Notes: generated by a model from the letters alone, not told the origin. A stretch of DNA of 64,000 nucleotides from Enterococcus rotai (GCF_001465345.1 NZ_CP013655.1:2249741-2313740), one strand, 5' to 3'; positions 30,934-40,939 are shown, counted from the stretch's first letter. Numbers and translations are program-made.

Positions 30934-31686
30934 ATGAGTTATCCGATTATTATTTGTGAAGATCAAATTATCCAATTAAATCAAATTGAGACTATTATTC
31001 AGAATTTTATTCTCTTTCATAATAATCTTTTTCAAATTACCTTAAAAACACAGAGTCCAGAAGAAGTAAAAAAATACCTGCATAAATTTAAACCAAAGCA
31101 GGGAATTTATTTTCTGGATATTGATTTAAATCATAAAATGAATGGGATCGAACTTGCAGAGGAGATACGATCACATGATGTACAGGCAAAGATTATTTTT
31201 ATTACAACTCACGATGAAATGATTCCTTTAACGATAAAACGTCGGATAGAAACATTGGGTTTTGTGGTAAAGGATCAATCATTAGAAAGTTACCGAGCCG
31301 AAATCGTAGAGTTGTTAGCTCTTGCCCAGCACAGAATTGACTCTTTGAAAATAGAGCAAAATAATGCGTTTGTTTTTTCGATTGGTTCACAAACGTTTCT
31401 ACTTGATCTACAAGAAATATACTTACTAGAACCTTCAGCGCTACCTCATAGAGTGACACTTTACACAAAAAACGGTCAATATGAATTTTATGGGAAATTA
31501 ACAGATATAGAAAAGAAATACCCGGTATTATTTAAAATCAATCGTTCTTGTTTGATTAATCCTAAAAACGTTAGAGAAATAGAGTTCAAAAAACGTTTGA
31601 TTTATTTTAATGCAGAATTAACAAGGACATTTGCTATTGGAAAAACCAATAGGATTAAAGAACGGTTTCAAAAAATTCTTAACTAA
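30934..31686 (+). CDS. LytTR-type response regulator (ComE/EntR type)
   Basis: A 250-residue regulator. Receiver domain: acidic residues in IICEDQ, phosphoacceptor Asp62 in YFLDIDL. The C-terminal LytTR DNA-binding domain (about 140-250) contains VTLYTKNGQYEFYGKL, FKINRSCLINPKNV and the final FAIGKTNRIKERF. LytTR regulators bind paired direct repeats near 21-22 bp apart, as found at both divergent promoters here. It follows the kinase by 10 bases. Confidence 0.92.
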   Translation: MSYPIIICEDQIIQLNQIETIIQNFILFHNNLFQITLKTQSPEEVKKYLHKFKPKQGIYFLDIDLNHKMNGIELAEEIRSHDVQAKIIFITTHDEMIPLTIKRRIETLGFVVKDQSLESYRAEIVELLALAQHRIDSLKIEQNNAFVFSIGSQTFLLDLQEIYLLEPSALPHRVTLYTKNGQYEFYGKLTDIEKKYPVLFKINRSCLINPKNVREIEFKKRLIYFNAELTRTFAIGKTNRIKERFQKILN

Positions 31687-31712
31687 TTTTTGGAAAGGAT
31701 ATCAAATAATAT

Positions 31713-33863
31713 ATGAAACCATTTCCTTATATTCAACAACAAGATGAAAAAGATTGTGGTGTGGCTTGTCTAGCCATGATTCTAAACTATTATAAAACAG
31801 AAATCCCTATCCATAAATTACGAGAATTATCAGGGACCGATTTGGAAGGAACTTCTGCCTTTGGCTTAAAAAAAACATTGGAAAATTTAGATTTTGAGTG
31901 TTTAGCTATTCAAGCAGATAATGAAATTTGGCAGGAAAAAGAATTGCCATTTCCCTTAATTGCTCATGTGTTAGTCGACAATAGTTTTATGCATTATGTC
32001 GTTGTGTACGATAAAAAAGGAGCCTCGTTATCACTTGCAGATCCAGCCAAAGGAAAAGTAAAAAAGTCAATTGAAGCATTTTCAGCAGAATGGACAGGTA
32101 TTTTGATCTTACCTACACCAAAGAAATCCTATCGACCGATTAAGGAAAAAGTTAATGGATTAAGTTCGTTTTTACCAATAATTTGGCAACAGAAAAAATT
32201 GGTTTTTCATATTGTATTAGCCTCATTTTTTATTACTTTATTTGGCATTGGAAGTTCCTATTATTTTCAGGGTCTCCTAGATTATTTTATTCCATATCAA
32301 GCACATTCGGCGCTTAATATTGTGTCTAGTGGATTGATTATTGTCTATCTTTTTCGGGTGTTTTTTGAATATAGTCGCAGTTATTTATTAATTATATTAG
32401 GGCAACGAATGAGTATTGCAATTATGTTGACTTACTTTAAACATGTGTTAACACTCCCAATGACTTTTTTTGCAACACGTAAATCAGGAGAGATTATCTC
32501 TCGTTTTTTAGATGCGAATAAGATTATTGATGCTCTTGCTAGCGCCACACTTTCTGTTTTTTTAGATATTGGAATGGTGCTATTAGTGGGAATTACCTTA
32601 GCCATTCAAAATAGCACACTCTTTTTAATCACACTGGCATCATTACCATTTTACCTCATAGCAATTTTAGCATTTGTTAAAAGCTACGAAAAAGCGAATC
32701 AAGAAGAAATGACTGCTGGAGCTACGCTAAACGCCAATATTATCGAAAGTTTGAAAGGGATAGAAACAATTAAAGCTTATAGTGGAGAAAATCAGGTGTA
32801 TGATCGCGTTGATAGAGAATTTATCAAACTTATGAAAAAATCATTTCAGACTGTAACCTTGGATAATGTACAACAAGGAATAAAACATACCATTCAATTG
32901 ATCAGTAGTGCTTTGATTCTGTGGCTAGGTTCATATTTTGTGATGGATGGAACCATTAGCTTAGGTCAATTAATTGCATATAACGCATTACTTGTGTTTT
33001 TTACGGATCCTTTACAAAATATCATAAACCTTCAAGTAAAAATGCAAACAGCTCAAGTGGCCAATAAACGACTAAATGAAATTTTTGACATTGAACCTGA
33101 ACAAGTGAATACCTCAATAGAAAAAACTATTTCTGTAGAAAACTTTCAGCAAGGCATTTCTTTAGAGCGGGTTTCATTCTCCTATCATATGAAAGCACCT
33201 ACGCTAAATGCGATTTCCTGTTGGATTCCTGCTCATAGTAAAGTTGCATTAGTAGGCGTTAGCGGGTCGGGAAAATCTACTTTAGCAAAATTACTAGTAA
33301 ATTTTTATTCTCCTTCAGAAGGAACAATCAGTTATGGACAGGTAAACCATCTAGATATTGAATACAAACAGCTAAGAGAAAATGTGACGTATATCCCGCA
33401 AGACTCTTTTTTTTTCAGTGGAACAATTTTAGAGAACTTGACTTTTGGTTTATCTATAATACCAAGTTTTGAACGTATTTTAGAAGTTTGTAAAGCTGTC
33501 CAATTAAATGAATTTATTAACCAGCAACCTTTGCGCTTGGAAACAGTTTTGGAAGAAGGTGGGGTGAATCTTTCGGGCGGACAACGTCAGCGTCTAGCTA
33601 TTGCTCGAGCGTTATTAAAAGATGCAGACATTCTGATTTTAGACGAAGCAACCAGTGGATTAGATACTATATTAGAACATAAAATTTTAGAGTATTTACT
33701 ACAACTTGAGAATAAGACACTTCTTTTTATCGCTCACCATCTATCAATTGCGAAAGAATGTGATCAAATTCTTGTTCTTCATGAAGGACAATTAGTTGAG
33801 CAAGGAACTCATGATAAATTACGATTTAACCAAGGAATTTACCAGCAGTTGTGGGAAATATAG
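31713..33863 (+). CDS. Bacteriocin ABC exporter with C39 peptidase domain
   Basis: A 716-residue exporter. The N-terminal C39 peptidase (to about 140) has the catalytic Cys15 in QQDEKDCGVACLAMILNYY, with the expected His (FMHYVVVYD) and Asp (LADPAKGK). A transmembrane domain (about 160-440) follows. The ATPase carries Walker A GVSGSGKST, signature NLSGGQRQR, Walker B ILILDEAT and a switch His (IAHHLSIA). It removes double-glycine leaders and exports peptides. Both bacteriocin peptides and the pheromone in this locus have such leaders. The set is intact and should be functional. Confidence 0.94.
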   Translation: MKPFPYIQQQDEKDCGVACLAMILNYYKTEIPIHKLRELSGTDLEGTSAFGLKKTLENLDFECLAIQADNEIWQEKELPFPLIAHVLVDNSFMHYVVVYDKKGASLSLADPAKGKVKKSIEAFSAEWTGILILPTPKKSYRPIKEKVNGLSSFLPIIWQQKKLVFHIVLASFFITLFGIGSSYYFQGLLDYFIPYQAHSALNIVSSGLIIVYLFRVFFEYSRSYLLIILGQRMSIAIMLTYFKHVLTLPMTFFATRKSGEIISRFLDANKIIDALASATLSVFLDIGMVLLVGITLAIQNSTLFLITLASLPFYLIAILAFVKSYEKANQEEMTAGATLNANIIESLKGIETIKAYSGENQVYDRVDREFIKLMKKSFQTVTLDNVQQGIKHTIQLISSALILWLGSYFVMDGTISLGQLIAYNALLVFFTDPLQNIINLQVKMQTAQVANKRLNEIFDIEPEQVNTSIEKTISVENFQQGISLERVSFSYHMKAPTLNAISCWIPAHSKVALVGVSGSGKSTLAKLLVNFYSPSEGTISYGQVNHLDIEYKQLRENVTYIPQDSFFFSGTILENLTFGLSIIPSFERILEVCKAVQLNEFINQQPLRLETVLEEGGVNLSGGQRQRLAIARALLKDADILILDEATSGLDTILEHKILEYLLQLENKTLLFIAHHLSIAKECDQILVLHEGQLVEQGTHDKLRFNQGIYQQLWEI

Positions 33864-33880
33864 TAAAAGGAGGATTGACA

Positions 33881-35248
33881 ATGGCAAAGAATGATTGGCT
33901 TGACCACTCCAGTATTTATAGTCAACAACACAATACCTTTTATCGTTGGATAGTGTATCCAGTTATCATCCTATTTTTGTTGTTAGGACTCTTTTTATTT
34001 TTCGCCAAAAAAGAAGTAGTCATACAAACGACAGCACAGTTGATTGGCACAGAAACAGAGAAAGTCCAGGTTCCTATAGATGCTAAAATACTAGAAAATA
34101 AGTTACATGAAAACCAACGAGTACAAAGAGGTGATTCTTTAATAATTTTTGATACAGAAGTGTTGTCGAATGAACAAAAACTGCTTGAACAAGAAAATAA
34201 AACAATTGAAAAGCAAAAGAAAGCAGCTCAAACGTTTATTGATAGTTTAACTCAAGAGCGTGATCTTTTTGAAAGCGAAGATATATATGGTTACAGTAAT
34301 CAATTGAAAAGCTTAGTAGCAGAAAATGAATCCAATGAGTATATGTCCAAACAAAGTATAGAAATAACTAAAAAGAATCTTGAGATGTATCAGAAAAACA
34401 AAGAGCAGATGTCTCAACAGCTGAATGAAAGACAAAGCCAAAAGAATGAATGGGAGCAAGTTCGTTCTGCGTGGAATAATAATCAGCAAGAAGTCCAAGG
34501 TTTTGCTACAGAAATCATGGCTAAATATCAATTCTGGCAATCTCAGTTATCAAATACTTCAGAAGAACTAAATAATCAAGTACGGACAACTGTCTTAGTT
34601 GAAATCGAAGAGCAGATTGCACAACTAAATAAGGAAATAGAGCAAGTACAAGGAGAACTAGCTAAACTGGTTATACCAGCTAACTCTGATAATGAAGTCA
34701 ATAGTTATCATAAAAAAGCCAAACAAAAGATAGAACAGACGGTAGCAACTACCAGACAAAGTTTGCTTGAATTAACGAATACTCAACAGAAAAATACGAC
34801 TGCACTCAAGACGCTGAATGAACAAATCGAACAAGGTACACTAAGGGCTTCGATCGATGGAAGGGTTCACTTAACTGAACAAGTAAGTGGGCAAAAAGTT
34901 GTTCAACAAGGAACGCTTTTAGCGGAGATTTATCCAATCTTGCAGGACGATTATATGATGTTCACTGCACTATTGCCTACAAATGAAATTAATCGTATAG
35001 AAAAAGGAATGAATGTTCACTTCAAATTAGATAAGAACAGAGAAACAACAACGGTTGATGGCATTTTAACAGAAATTTCAGAAACAAGTACGACAAGTGA
35101 ACAAGGAACTTTTTTTACCATTAAAGGAGAATTACGATTGCCAAGAAAATTCAAAAATCGGTATGGGCTCACAGGAGAGCTATCTCTCATTGTTGGGACT
35201 AAGACATATTGGCAACAAATTAAAGAGATCCTATTAAACAAAGAATAA
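33881..35248 (+). CDS. Bacteriocin export accessory protein (LcnD/EntD, HlyD-like)
   Basis: A 455-residue membrane-fusion-like protein. One N-terminal membrane helix (about 25-46) is followed by a biotinyl-lipoyl-like segment (EKVQVPIDAKILENKLHENQ), a long coiled coil (about 100-300) and a C-terminal beta domain. Accessory proteins of this type are needed with C39 exporters for class II bacteriocins. Start is ATG 33881, preceded by AAAGGAGG; the frame extends upstream into the exporter gene but without a ribosome site. Confidence 0.9.
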   Translation: MAKNDWLDHSSIYSQQHNTFYRWIVYPVIILFLLLGLFLFFAKKEVVIQTTAQLIGTETEKVQVPIDAKILENKLHENQRVQRGDSLIIFDTEVLSNEQKLLEQENKTIEKQKKAAQTFIDSLTQERDLFESEDIYGYSNQLKSLVAENESNEYMSKQSIEITKKNLEMYQKNKEQMSQQLNERQSQKNEWEQVRSAWNNNQQEVQGFATEIMAKYQFWQSQLSNTSEELNNQVRTTVLVEIEEQIAQLNKEIEQVQGELAKLVIPANSDNEVNSYHKKAKQKIEQTVATTRQSLLELTNTQQKNTTALKTLNEQIEQGTLRASIDGRVHLTEQVSGQKVVQQGTLLAEIYPILQDDYMMFTALLPTNEINRIEKGMNVHFKLDKNRETTTVDGILTEISETSTTSEQGTFFTIKGELRLPRKFKNRYGLTGELSLIVGTKTYWQQIKEILLNKE

Positions 35249-35303
35249 ACTACAACTTTTTCAAACTAAACAGAAATTTTTCTGAAAATCAAGACGATTT
35301 CAT

Positions 35304-35332
35304 TTGAAAAACACTAAAAGAACAGGTATAAT
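35304..35332 (+). promoter_or_regulatory. Promoter of the P-type ATPase transcript
   Basis: TTGAAA (35304-35309), 17-bp spacer and a perfect TATAAT (35327-35332), just upstream of the riboswitch. Confidence 0.7.
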
Positions 35333-35374
35333 TAGTTCATCAATGATAATTGGTGAAGGATATTGATCTGTCAC

Positions 35375-35510
35375 CACTATTATTTCATGAGGGAGTAACT
35401 GGCGGCGCTAGCTGCGGCAACATCACCAACTCCGAAAGAAATTTCTGGTGTTGTCTTAAACGGTGAGACTTATGTATGTTCTATTTAGCATACAGAGGTC
35501 TATTTTTTTT
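35375..35510 (+). promoter_or_regulatory. yybP-ykoY family (Mn2+) riboswitch with expression-platform terminator
   Basis: The two conserved elements of the yybP-ykoY aptamer are visible: GGGAGTA (35391-35397) and GGTGAGAC (35462-35469), joined by GC-rich pairing regions (GGCGGCGCTAGC). A terminator stem (35466-35478 with 35489-35501) and T-run follow, and its 5' arm overlaps the aptamer's 3' element. Mn2+ binding should stabilise the aptamer and block the terminator, raising expression of the downstream ATPase. Confidence 0.85.
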
Positions 35511-35606
35511 CGTTTTTGCTGCGAACCAATGAGTTCAAAAACGTGTTCGTTTCGCTATAATGAAGTAAAATAGATTAAAGTAGCTGTAAATTATGAGGAG
35601 GATATC

Positions 35607-38318
35607 ATGTCAGAAGAGAAAAAGGTTCAACTATCTGAAGCATTTTACACGCAGTCAGATGAAGAGGTCTTACAAAAGTTTGATACGACAGTCGAAGGAC
35701 TAACAGATCAAGAAGCCAAAAAAAGGTTAGAGAGTTACGGCGCCAATGCACTCGATGAAGGGAAAAAGAAATCAATTGTTGTAAAATTCTTTGAACAGTT
35801 TAAAGATTTTATGATCATTGTATTGCTATTTGCGGCTGTGATTTCCGCGGTCTTCTCAGGTGATTTTGTTGATTCATTCATCATCTTACTTGTGGTCATC
35901 TTAAATGCGATCTTTGGTGTGATCCAAGAAGCTAAAGCAGAGCAAGCAATCGAAGCGTTGAAAGAGATGTCTTCACCCAATGCCAATATTCGTCGTGATG
36001 GTCATGTGATCACGGTTAAAAGTGACGAATTAGTACCAGGCGATATCGTCTTATTAGAAGCAGGAGACGTTGTTCCAGCAGACTTACGTTTATTGGAAGC
36101 AGCCAGCTTGAAAATTGAAGAAGCTGCCTTGACTGGTGAATCTGTACCGGTTGAAAAAGAAGCGACTATTTTAGAAGGTACTGCATCTGATATTGGGATC
36201 GGTGACCGAATCAATATGGCTTATTCAAGCAGTAACGTCACTTATGGCCGCGGAATCGGTGTGGTTGTCGGCACAGGAATGAACACAGAAGTCGGTAAAA
36301 TCGCCGGCATGTTAGCTAACGAAAAAGAAACAGAAACACCATTAAAACAAAATTTAAACCAATTAGGTAAGATGCTGACGATTGCTATCTTAATAATTGC
36401 AGCGATTATGTTCGTTGTCGGTATGATGAACGGTCGTACATGGATCGACATGTTATTAACGTCTATCTCATTAGCCGTTGCAGCAATTCCAGAAGGATTA
36501 CCTGCAATCGTAACGATTATTTTAGCGCTAGGTACACAAAAAATGGCGAAGAAAAATGCCATTGTCCGCAAACTACCTGCTGTTGAAACATTAGGTAGCA
36601 CAGACATTATCTGTTCAGATAAAACTGGGACGTTAACATTAAACCAAATGACGGTTGAAGCTCTTTATACAGATAATGAAGTAAAACCTGCAACAGAGGC
36701 TGTTGCGATGAATAACATGGCATTAAAAATCATGAATTATACAAACGATACAAAAATCGCGCAAGATGGTTCATTGATCGGTGATCCAACAGAAACAGCA
36801 CTTGTTCAATACGGTTTAGATCACGACTTCAACGTAACTGAAAAAGTGGCAGCTGAACCTCGTGTGGCTGAGATTCCATTTGATTCAGATCGTAAATTGA
36901 TGACAACTGTTCATCAATTAGCAGATGGTAAATTCTTAGTTGCCGTCAAAGGTGCACCAGATGAATTATTAAAACGCTGTAAACAAGTTTTATTAAATGG
37001 TCAAACACCAGCAATGGATGACAAACAACGTCAAGAAATTTTAACGACGAACACAAAATTAGCAAAACAAGCCTTACGTGTCTTAGGAATGGCCTACAAA
37101 ATCGTAGATGCAGTGCCAGCTGAAATGGATTCTGATTTAGTCGAAAAAGACTTAGTATTTGCAGGACTTGTCGGCATGATCGATCCAGAACGTAAAGAAG
37201 CAGCCGAAGCTGTGAAAGTGGCCAAAGAAGCGGGCATTCGTCCAATCATGATCACAGGTGACCACAGAGATACAGCAGAAGCAATCGCAGCGCGTCTTGG
37301 CATCATCAAAGAAGGCGACGACGCTGCCGTGATTACAGGTGCTGAACTAAACGAATTATCTGACGAAGCATTTGCTAAAGTCGTTGAACATTATTCCGTT
37401 TATGCTCGTGTTTCACCTGAACATAAAGTACGTATCGTTAAAGCGTGGCAGCAAGAAGGTAAAGTTGTTGCGATGACAGGTGATGGCGTCAATGATGCGC
37501 CAGCATTGAAAGCAGCTGACATCGGTATTGGTATGGGAATCACTGGGACAGAAGTATCAAAAGGTGCCTCTGATATGGTCTTAGCAGATGATAACTTCTC
37601 AACAATTATCGTAGCCGTTGAAGAAGGCCGTAAAGTCTTCTCAAATATCCAAAAAACGATTCAATATCTACTTTCTGCCAACTTAGGAGAAGTCTTAACA
37701 CTATTTATCGCAACAATGTTAGCGTGGGATACATTACTACCAGTTCACTTATTGTGGATCAACTTAGTAACGGATACCTTCCCTGCAATTGCTTTAGGTG
37801 TAGAGCCTGCCGAACGTGACGTCATGAGCCATGCTCCTCGTGGGAAGAAATCAAACTTCTTTTCTGGTGGTGTCTTGAGCAGTGTGATCTACCAAGGGAT
37901 CACACAAGGTGCGTTGACGCTGATCGTATATAAAATGGCGATCGAATTCCCAGCTCATACAGCAGCAAATATGCCAAACTTATCTGCAACAGCCTTGTAT
38001 GATTTACAACACGGTGACGCCTTGACAATGGCATTTGCCACATTAGGATTGATTCAATTGTTCCACGCGTTTAATGTGAAATCTATTTACCAATCAATCT
38101 TTAAAGTGGGCTTGTTCAGAAACAAATCATTCAACTGGGCTATCTTAGTATCGTTCTTGTTACTAGCAGCAACGATTCTAATTCCAGGATTCAATGACTT
38201 GTTCAGCGTAACGTCATTAGATGCTTACCAATGGGCAATCGTTGCTGGAACGTCATTTGCGATTATCCCAATCGTTGAAATTGTAAAATTTGTTCAACGT
38301 AGAATGGGAAAAAGTTAA
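35607..38318 (+). CDS. Cation-translocating P-type ATPase (P2A type, probable Mn2+/Ca2+ exporter)
   Basis: A 903-residue ATPase. It has the N-terminal cation ATPase domain (LTDQEAKKRLESYGANAL), the actuator TGES (LTGESVPVEK), the phosphorylation motif DKTGTLT (Asp338), MTGDGVNDAPALK and ten membrane helices, with AVAAIPEGLPAIVTI in M4 and NLVTDTFPAIALG in M6, as in Ca2+/Mn2+ pumps (PMR1/SERCA-like). The Mn riboswitch upstream argues that Mn2+ export is at least one of its jobs. AGGAGG precedes the ATG. Single gene transcript. Confidence 0.93.
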   Translation: MSEEKKVQLSEAFYTQSDEEVLQKFDTTVEGLTDQEAKKRLESYGANALDEGKKKSIVVKFFEQFKDFMIIVLLFAAVISAVFSGDFVDSFIILLVVILNAIFGVIQEAKAEQAIEALKEMSSPNANIRRDGHVITVKSDELVPGDIVLLEAGDVVPADLRLLEAASLKIEEAALTGESVPVEKEATILEGTASDIGIGDRINMAYSSSNVTYGRGIGVVVGTGMNTEVGKIAGMLANEKETETPLKQNLNQLGKMLTIAILIIAAIMFVVGMMNGRTWIDMLLTSISLAVAAIPEGLPAIVTIILALGTQKMAKKNAIVRKLPAVETLGSTDIICSDKTGTLTLNQMTVEALYTDNEVKPATEAVAMNNMALKIMNYTNDTKIAQDGSLIGDPTETALVQYGLDHDFNVTEKVAAEPRVAEIPFDSDRKLMTTVHQLADGKFLVAVKGAPDELLKRCKQVLLNGQTPAMDDKQRQEILTTNTKLAKQALRVLGMAYKIVDAVPAEMDSDLVEKDLVFAGLVGMIDPERKEAAEAVKVAKEAGIRPIMITGDHRDTAEAIAARLGIIKEGDDAAVITGAELNELSDEAFAKVVEHYSVYARVSPEHKVRIVKAWQQEGKVVAMTGDGVNDAPALKAADIGIGMGITGTEVSKGASDMVLADDNFSTIIVAVEEGRKVFSNIQKTIQYLLSANLGEVLTLFIATMLAWDTLLPVHLLWINLVTDTFPAIALGVEPAERDVMSHAPRGKKSNFFSGGVLSSVIYQGITQGALTLIVYKMAIEFPAHTAANMPNLSATALYDLQHGDALTMAFATLGLIQLFHAFNVKSIYQSIFKVGLFRNKSFNWAILVSFLLLAATILIPGFNDLFSVTSLDAYQWAIVAGTSFAIIPIVEIVKFVQRRMGKS

Positions 38319-38375
38319 TAACAAATCGAAAAAAATGAATAGACTTATAAATAAGTTTAAAGTCAACTAAATACG

Positions 38376-38420
38376 AAGACCAAAAATCATGAAAAAGATT
38401 TTTGGTCTTTGTATTTTTTT
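38376..38420 (+). terminator. Terminator after the P-type ATPase
   Basis: A perfect 13-bp stem (38376-38388 with 38397-38409), 8-base loop and T-rich run. Confidence 0.88.
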
Positions 38421-38823
38421 TAATTAAATCAATGTAAAAAGACTCTCAAACTATTTCGATTTAGTTTTACTGAAAAGAGAAAAAGGGATTAAACTTATTT
38501 TAGAGACTTTTATTTTTTTTTCAAAAAAAAACAGCTCTTATTTTTGAATAATAAAAAAAAAGTGACTGCTTTTTTGCTGTATATTATCTACTATCAAAGA
38601 GTAAACAGGAAACTTTGATGAACAGTTGTCACTCGCTAAGGTAGGAAAGGAAGAAAAGAATTATGAGCATAAACGTATAAAGAAACGGTGAATTATCTTT
38701 TAGAGGGACGAAAATCGATAGAGTTCCAAACTTTTACAAAAAAGCTATCATAAGTATATGATTGTCTAAAAATCGATTTTCATGAGACAATCAATACATA
38801 TTAAATTTAAGGAGTGATTGGAT
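38421..38823. other. AT-rich non-coding stretch before oxalate decarboxylase
   Basis: No gene supported. Very A/T-rich at 38500-38570, with several homopolymer runs. A promoter for the decarboxylase should lie here, but no pair of -35 and -10 stands out. Nothing else was recognised. Confidence 0.4.
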
Positions 38824-39990
38824 ATGTCAGAAGAAAAAAAACTTGAACCTTACAGACACACCGATGGGAAAGGGTGGATTGATCATGGACCTAGAAATAC
38901 TAGTCGTGATGAAAAAAATCCAGATATTCTAGTGCCACCTACTACTGACCACGGAACGATGGCGAATTTAAGATTTAGTTATTCTGATTCACATCAACGC
39001 TTAGAAGAAGGCGGATGGACAAGAGAAATCACAAACCGTGATTTTCCCATTTCACAAGATGTTGCTGGCGTAGACATGAGCTTAGAACCCGGTGCTTATC
39101 GAGAAATGCATTGGCATAAGGAAGCTGAATGGGGCTTGATGCTCTATGGAAACGCTCGTGTGACGGGTATTGATGAATACGGACGCTCCTTCATTGATGA
39201 CATTAAAGCCGGAGATTTATGGAACTTTGAAGCGGGAGTTCCTCACTCTATTCAAGCGTTAGACGAAGGCTGTGAATTTTTATTAGTTTTCAGTGAAGCT
39301 GATTTTTCTGAAAACAACACATTCTTATTATCGGATTGGTTGGCACATACACCACCTGAAGTGGTTGCCGCAAACTTTAAAAAATCAACAGAGGAAATTG
39401 AAAGTTTCCCTGCTAAAGAAAAATATATTTTTAAAGCAAATATTCCTGGTTCTATTGAAGAAGTCGAACGCCCAAATGTGAATGGGAAAGTTCCATCGCC
39501 ATTTACATTTCATATGGATACAATTAAACCGATTGAATCAGAAGCTGGTCGTGTACGAATCGTCGATCAAAACGTTTTTCCTGTAGCGAAAACAATTTCG
39601 GCTGCTTTTGTGGAAGTAGAGCCAGGTGGAATGCGCGAACTTCACTGGCATCCTAAAGCTGCAGAATGGCAATACTACATTCAAGGGAAAGCTCGCATGA
39701 CAGTTTTTAACTCTGCTGGTGTTTCTAGAACGTTTGATTTCCAAGCAGGAGACGTAGGTGTCGTTCCAATCGTAGCTGGACACTACGTACAAAATATTGG
39801 TGATGAACCCTTGATTTTTGTAGAAGTCTTCAAGCATGGTGAGTATTCTGATATTTCATTAAATAAATGGTTAGGCTCTTCCCCATCGCAAATGGTAGCG
39901 GATCATTTAAACGTTACGAAACAATTTGCGGAGTCACTACCAAATCCAGAAAAGCCACAACCTGTTGTTTGGTTTAAAAAACCAGAATAG
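38824..39990 (+). CDS. oxdC: Oxalate decarboxylase (bicupin, Mn-dependent)
   Basis: A 388-residue bicupin that converts oxalate to formate and CO2, consuming a proton and so helping acid tolerance. Both cupins hold Mn ligands: H96, H98, E102 and H141 in the first (REMHWHKEAEWG), and H274, H276, E281 and H320 in the second (RELHWHPKAAEWQYY). The active-site lid is SENNT (162-166) with Glu163, the residue that separates decarboxylase from oxalate oxidase. ATG 38824 sits behind GGAGTGAT. No signal peptide, so it is cytoplasmic and needs oxalate entry. The next gene encodes a DUF1275 membrane protein. Confidence 0.93.
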   Translation: MSEEKKLEPYRHTDGKGWIDHGPRNTSRDEKNPDILVPPTTDHGTMANLRFSYSDSHQRLEEGGWTREITNRDFPISQDVAGVDMSLEPGAYREMHWHKEAEWGLMLYGNARVTGIDEYGRSFIDDIKAGDLWNFEAGVPHSIQALDEGCEFLLVFSEADFSENNTFLLSDWLAHTPPEVVAANFKKSTEEIESFPAKEKYIFKANIPGSIEEVERPNVNGKVPSPFTFHMDTIKPIESEAGRVRIVDQNVFPVAKTISAAFVEVEPGGMRELHWHPKAAEWQYYIQGKARMTVFNSAGVSRTFDFQAGDVGVVPIVAGHYVQNIGDEPLIFVEVFKHGEYSDISLNKWLGSSPSQMVADHLNVTKQFAESLPNPEKPQPVVWFKKPE

Positions 39991-40003
39991 TTTTTGTTTC
40001 AAT

Positions 40004-40040
40004 GCCTAGAAAATAAATAGGAAAATTTTCTAGGCTTTTT
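40004..40040 (+). terminator. Terminator after oxalate decarboxylase
   Basis: A perfect 11-bp stem (40004-40014 with 40025-40035) and TTTTT. Confidence 0.85.
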
Positions 40041-40066
40041 ACTATCAAAAATTGGAGGAATAGAGA

Positions 40067-40768
40067 GTGAATAATCGTAAAGTACCGACTTATCCTGTAA
40101 TGGAACTACCTTGGATTGCTTTTTTTCTAGCGATTGCGGCTGGCTCAATGGACGGGTATACCTACTTTGTAGGAAAAGCATTTAGCACAGTACAATCAGG
40201 AAATATCATTTTATTAGGACAAACAATTGCAACAAAAGACTGGCAGCATTTAGCTACAGTGGCACTAACCATCTTATGTTTTGGATTAGGTGCGATGACC
40301 ACAGGAATTATTGAAGTATTGGGCATTAAAATGAAGAAAATCTGGGCATTTGAAATTTTACTTATAGAAGCAGTCGTTTTAGTTGGCTTAGGTTTTTCAT
40401 CAATTAATAGTGTTTTTACCATCCTACAGATATGTATGCTTGTTTCTTTTCTAGCTGGAATGCAAGGGAATGCTTTTCATAAAATAGATGGCATGCTTTA
40501 TGGAAATGTTGCCGTGACATTAGTGGTACAATTAGCTTTCAATTATATTATTCAAGCTTTTACCGGAGCAAAAGATGCATGGAAAAATAGTTGGTTATAT
40601 TTTTCTGTATTAATTGGTTTTGCAGGTGGCGGACTAATTGGGACTATTTTGACAAAAGCTTATGGTGAAAAATCTTTATGGTTTACAGCAATTGTTTTAG
40701 TAGGAATTGCCTTCTATTCAAAAATGATCAAAGTAGAGGAAAAAGCGATTAAAGTTGATCCTGTTTAG
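40067..40768 (+). CDS. DUF1275 (YoaK family) membrane protein
   Basis: A 233-residue membrane protein with about six helices. DUF1275 features are AAGSMDGYTYFVGKAFSTVQSGN-type N-terminal motif (here AGSMDGYTYFVG then TVQSGNIILLG) and LAGMQGNAFHKIDG. Function is unknown; a transport role is often assumed. Start is GTG 40067 with GGAGGA upstream. It follows oxalate decarboxylase by 76 bases and a terminator. In Bacillus subtilis, yoaK and the oxalate decarboxylase gene yoaN (oxdD) also lie in one region, from memory, so a link to oxalate or formate is conceivable. Confidence 0.85.
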   Translation: MNNRKVPTYPVMELPWIAFFLAIAAGSMDGYTYFVGKAFSTVQSGNIILLGQTIATKDWQHLATVALTILCFGLGAMTTGIIEVLGIKMKKIWAFEILLIEAVVLVGLGFSSINSVFTILQICMLVSFLAGMQGNAFHKIDGMLYGNVAVTLVVQLAFNYIIQAFTGAKDAWKNSWLYFSVLIGFAGGGLIGTILTKAYGEKSLWFTAIVLVGIAFYSKMIKVEEKAIKVDPV

Positions 40769-40939
40769 TAGTAAATAAATAGTGAAGTCGAATAAGTTTT
40801 CAAAGACTCGACAGTAACGAACTATAGAGAAAGATTCAGTCGCGCAGAAAGCGAAATAGTTCAATGAGTGTTTCTTTTCTGCGTTATTCGAGGATTGGTA
40901 AATGGGAAAATCGGTGTAATTATTTAAGGACGTGAATGG

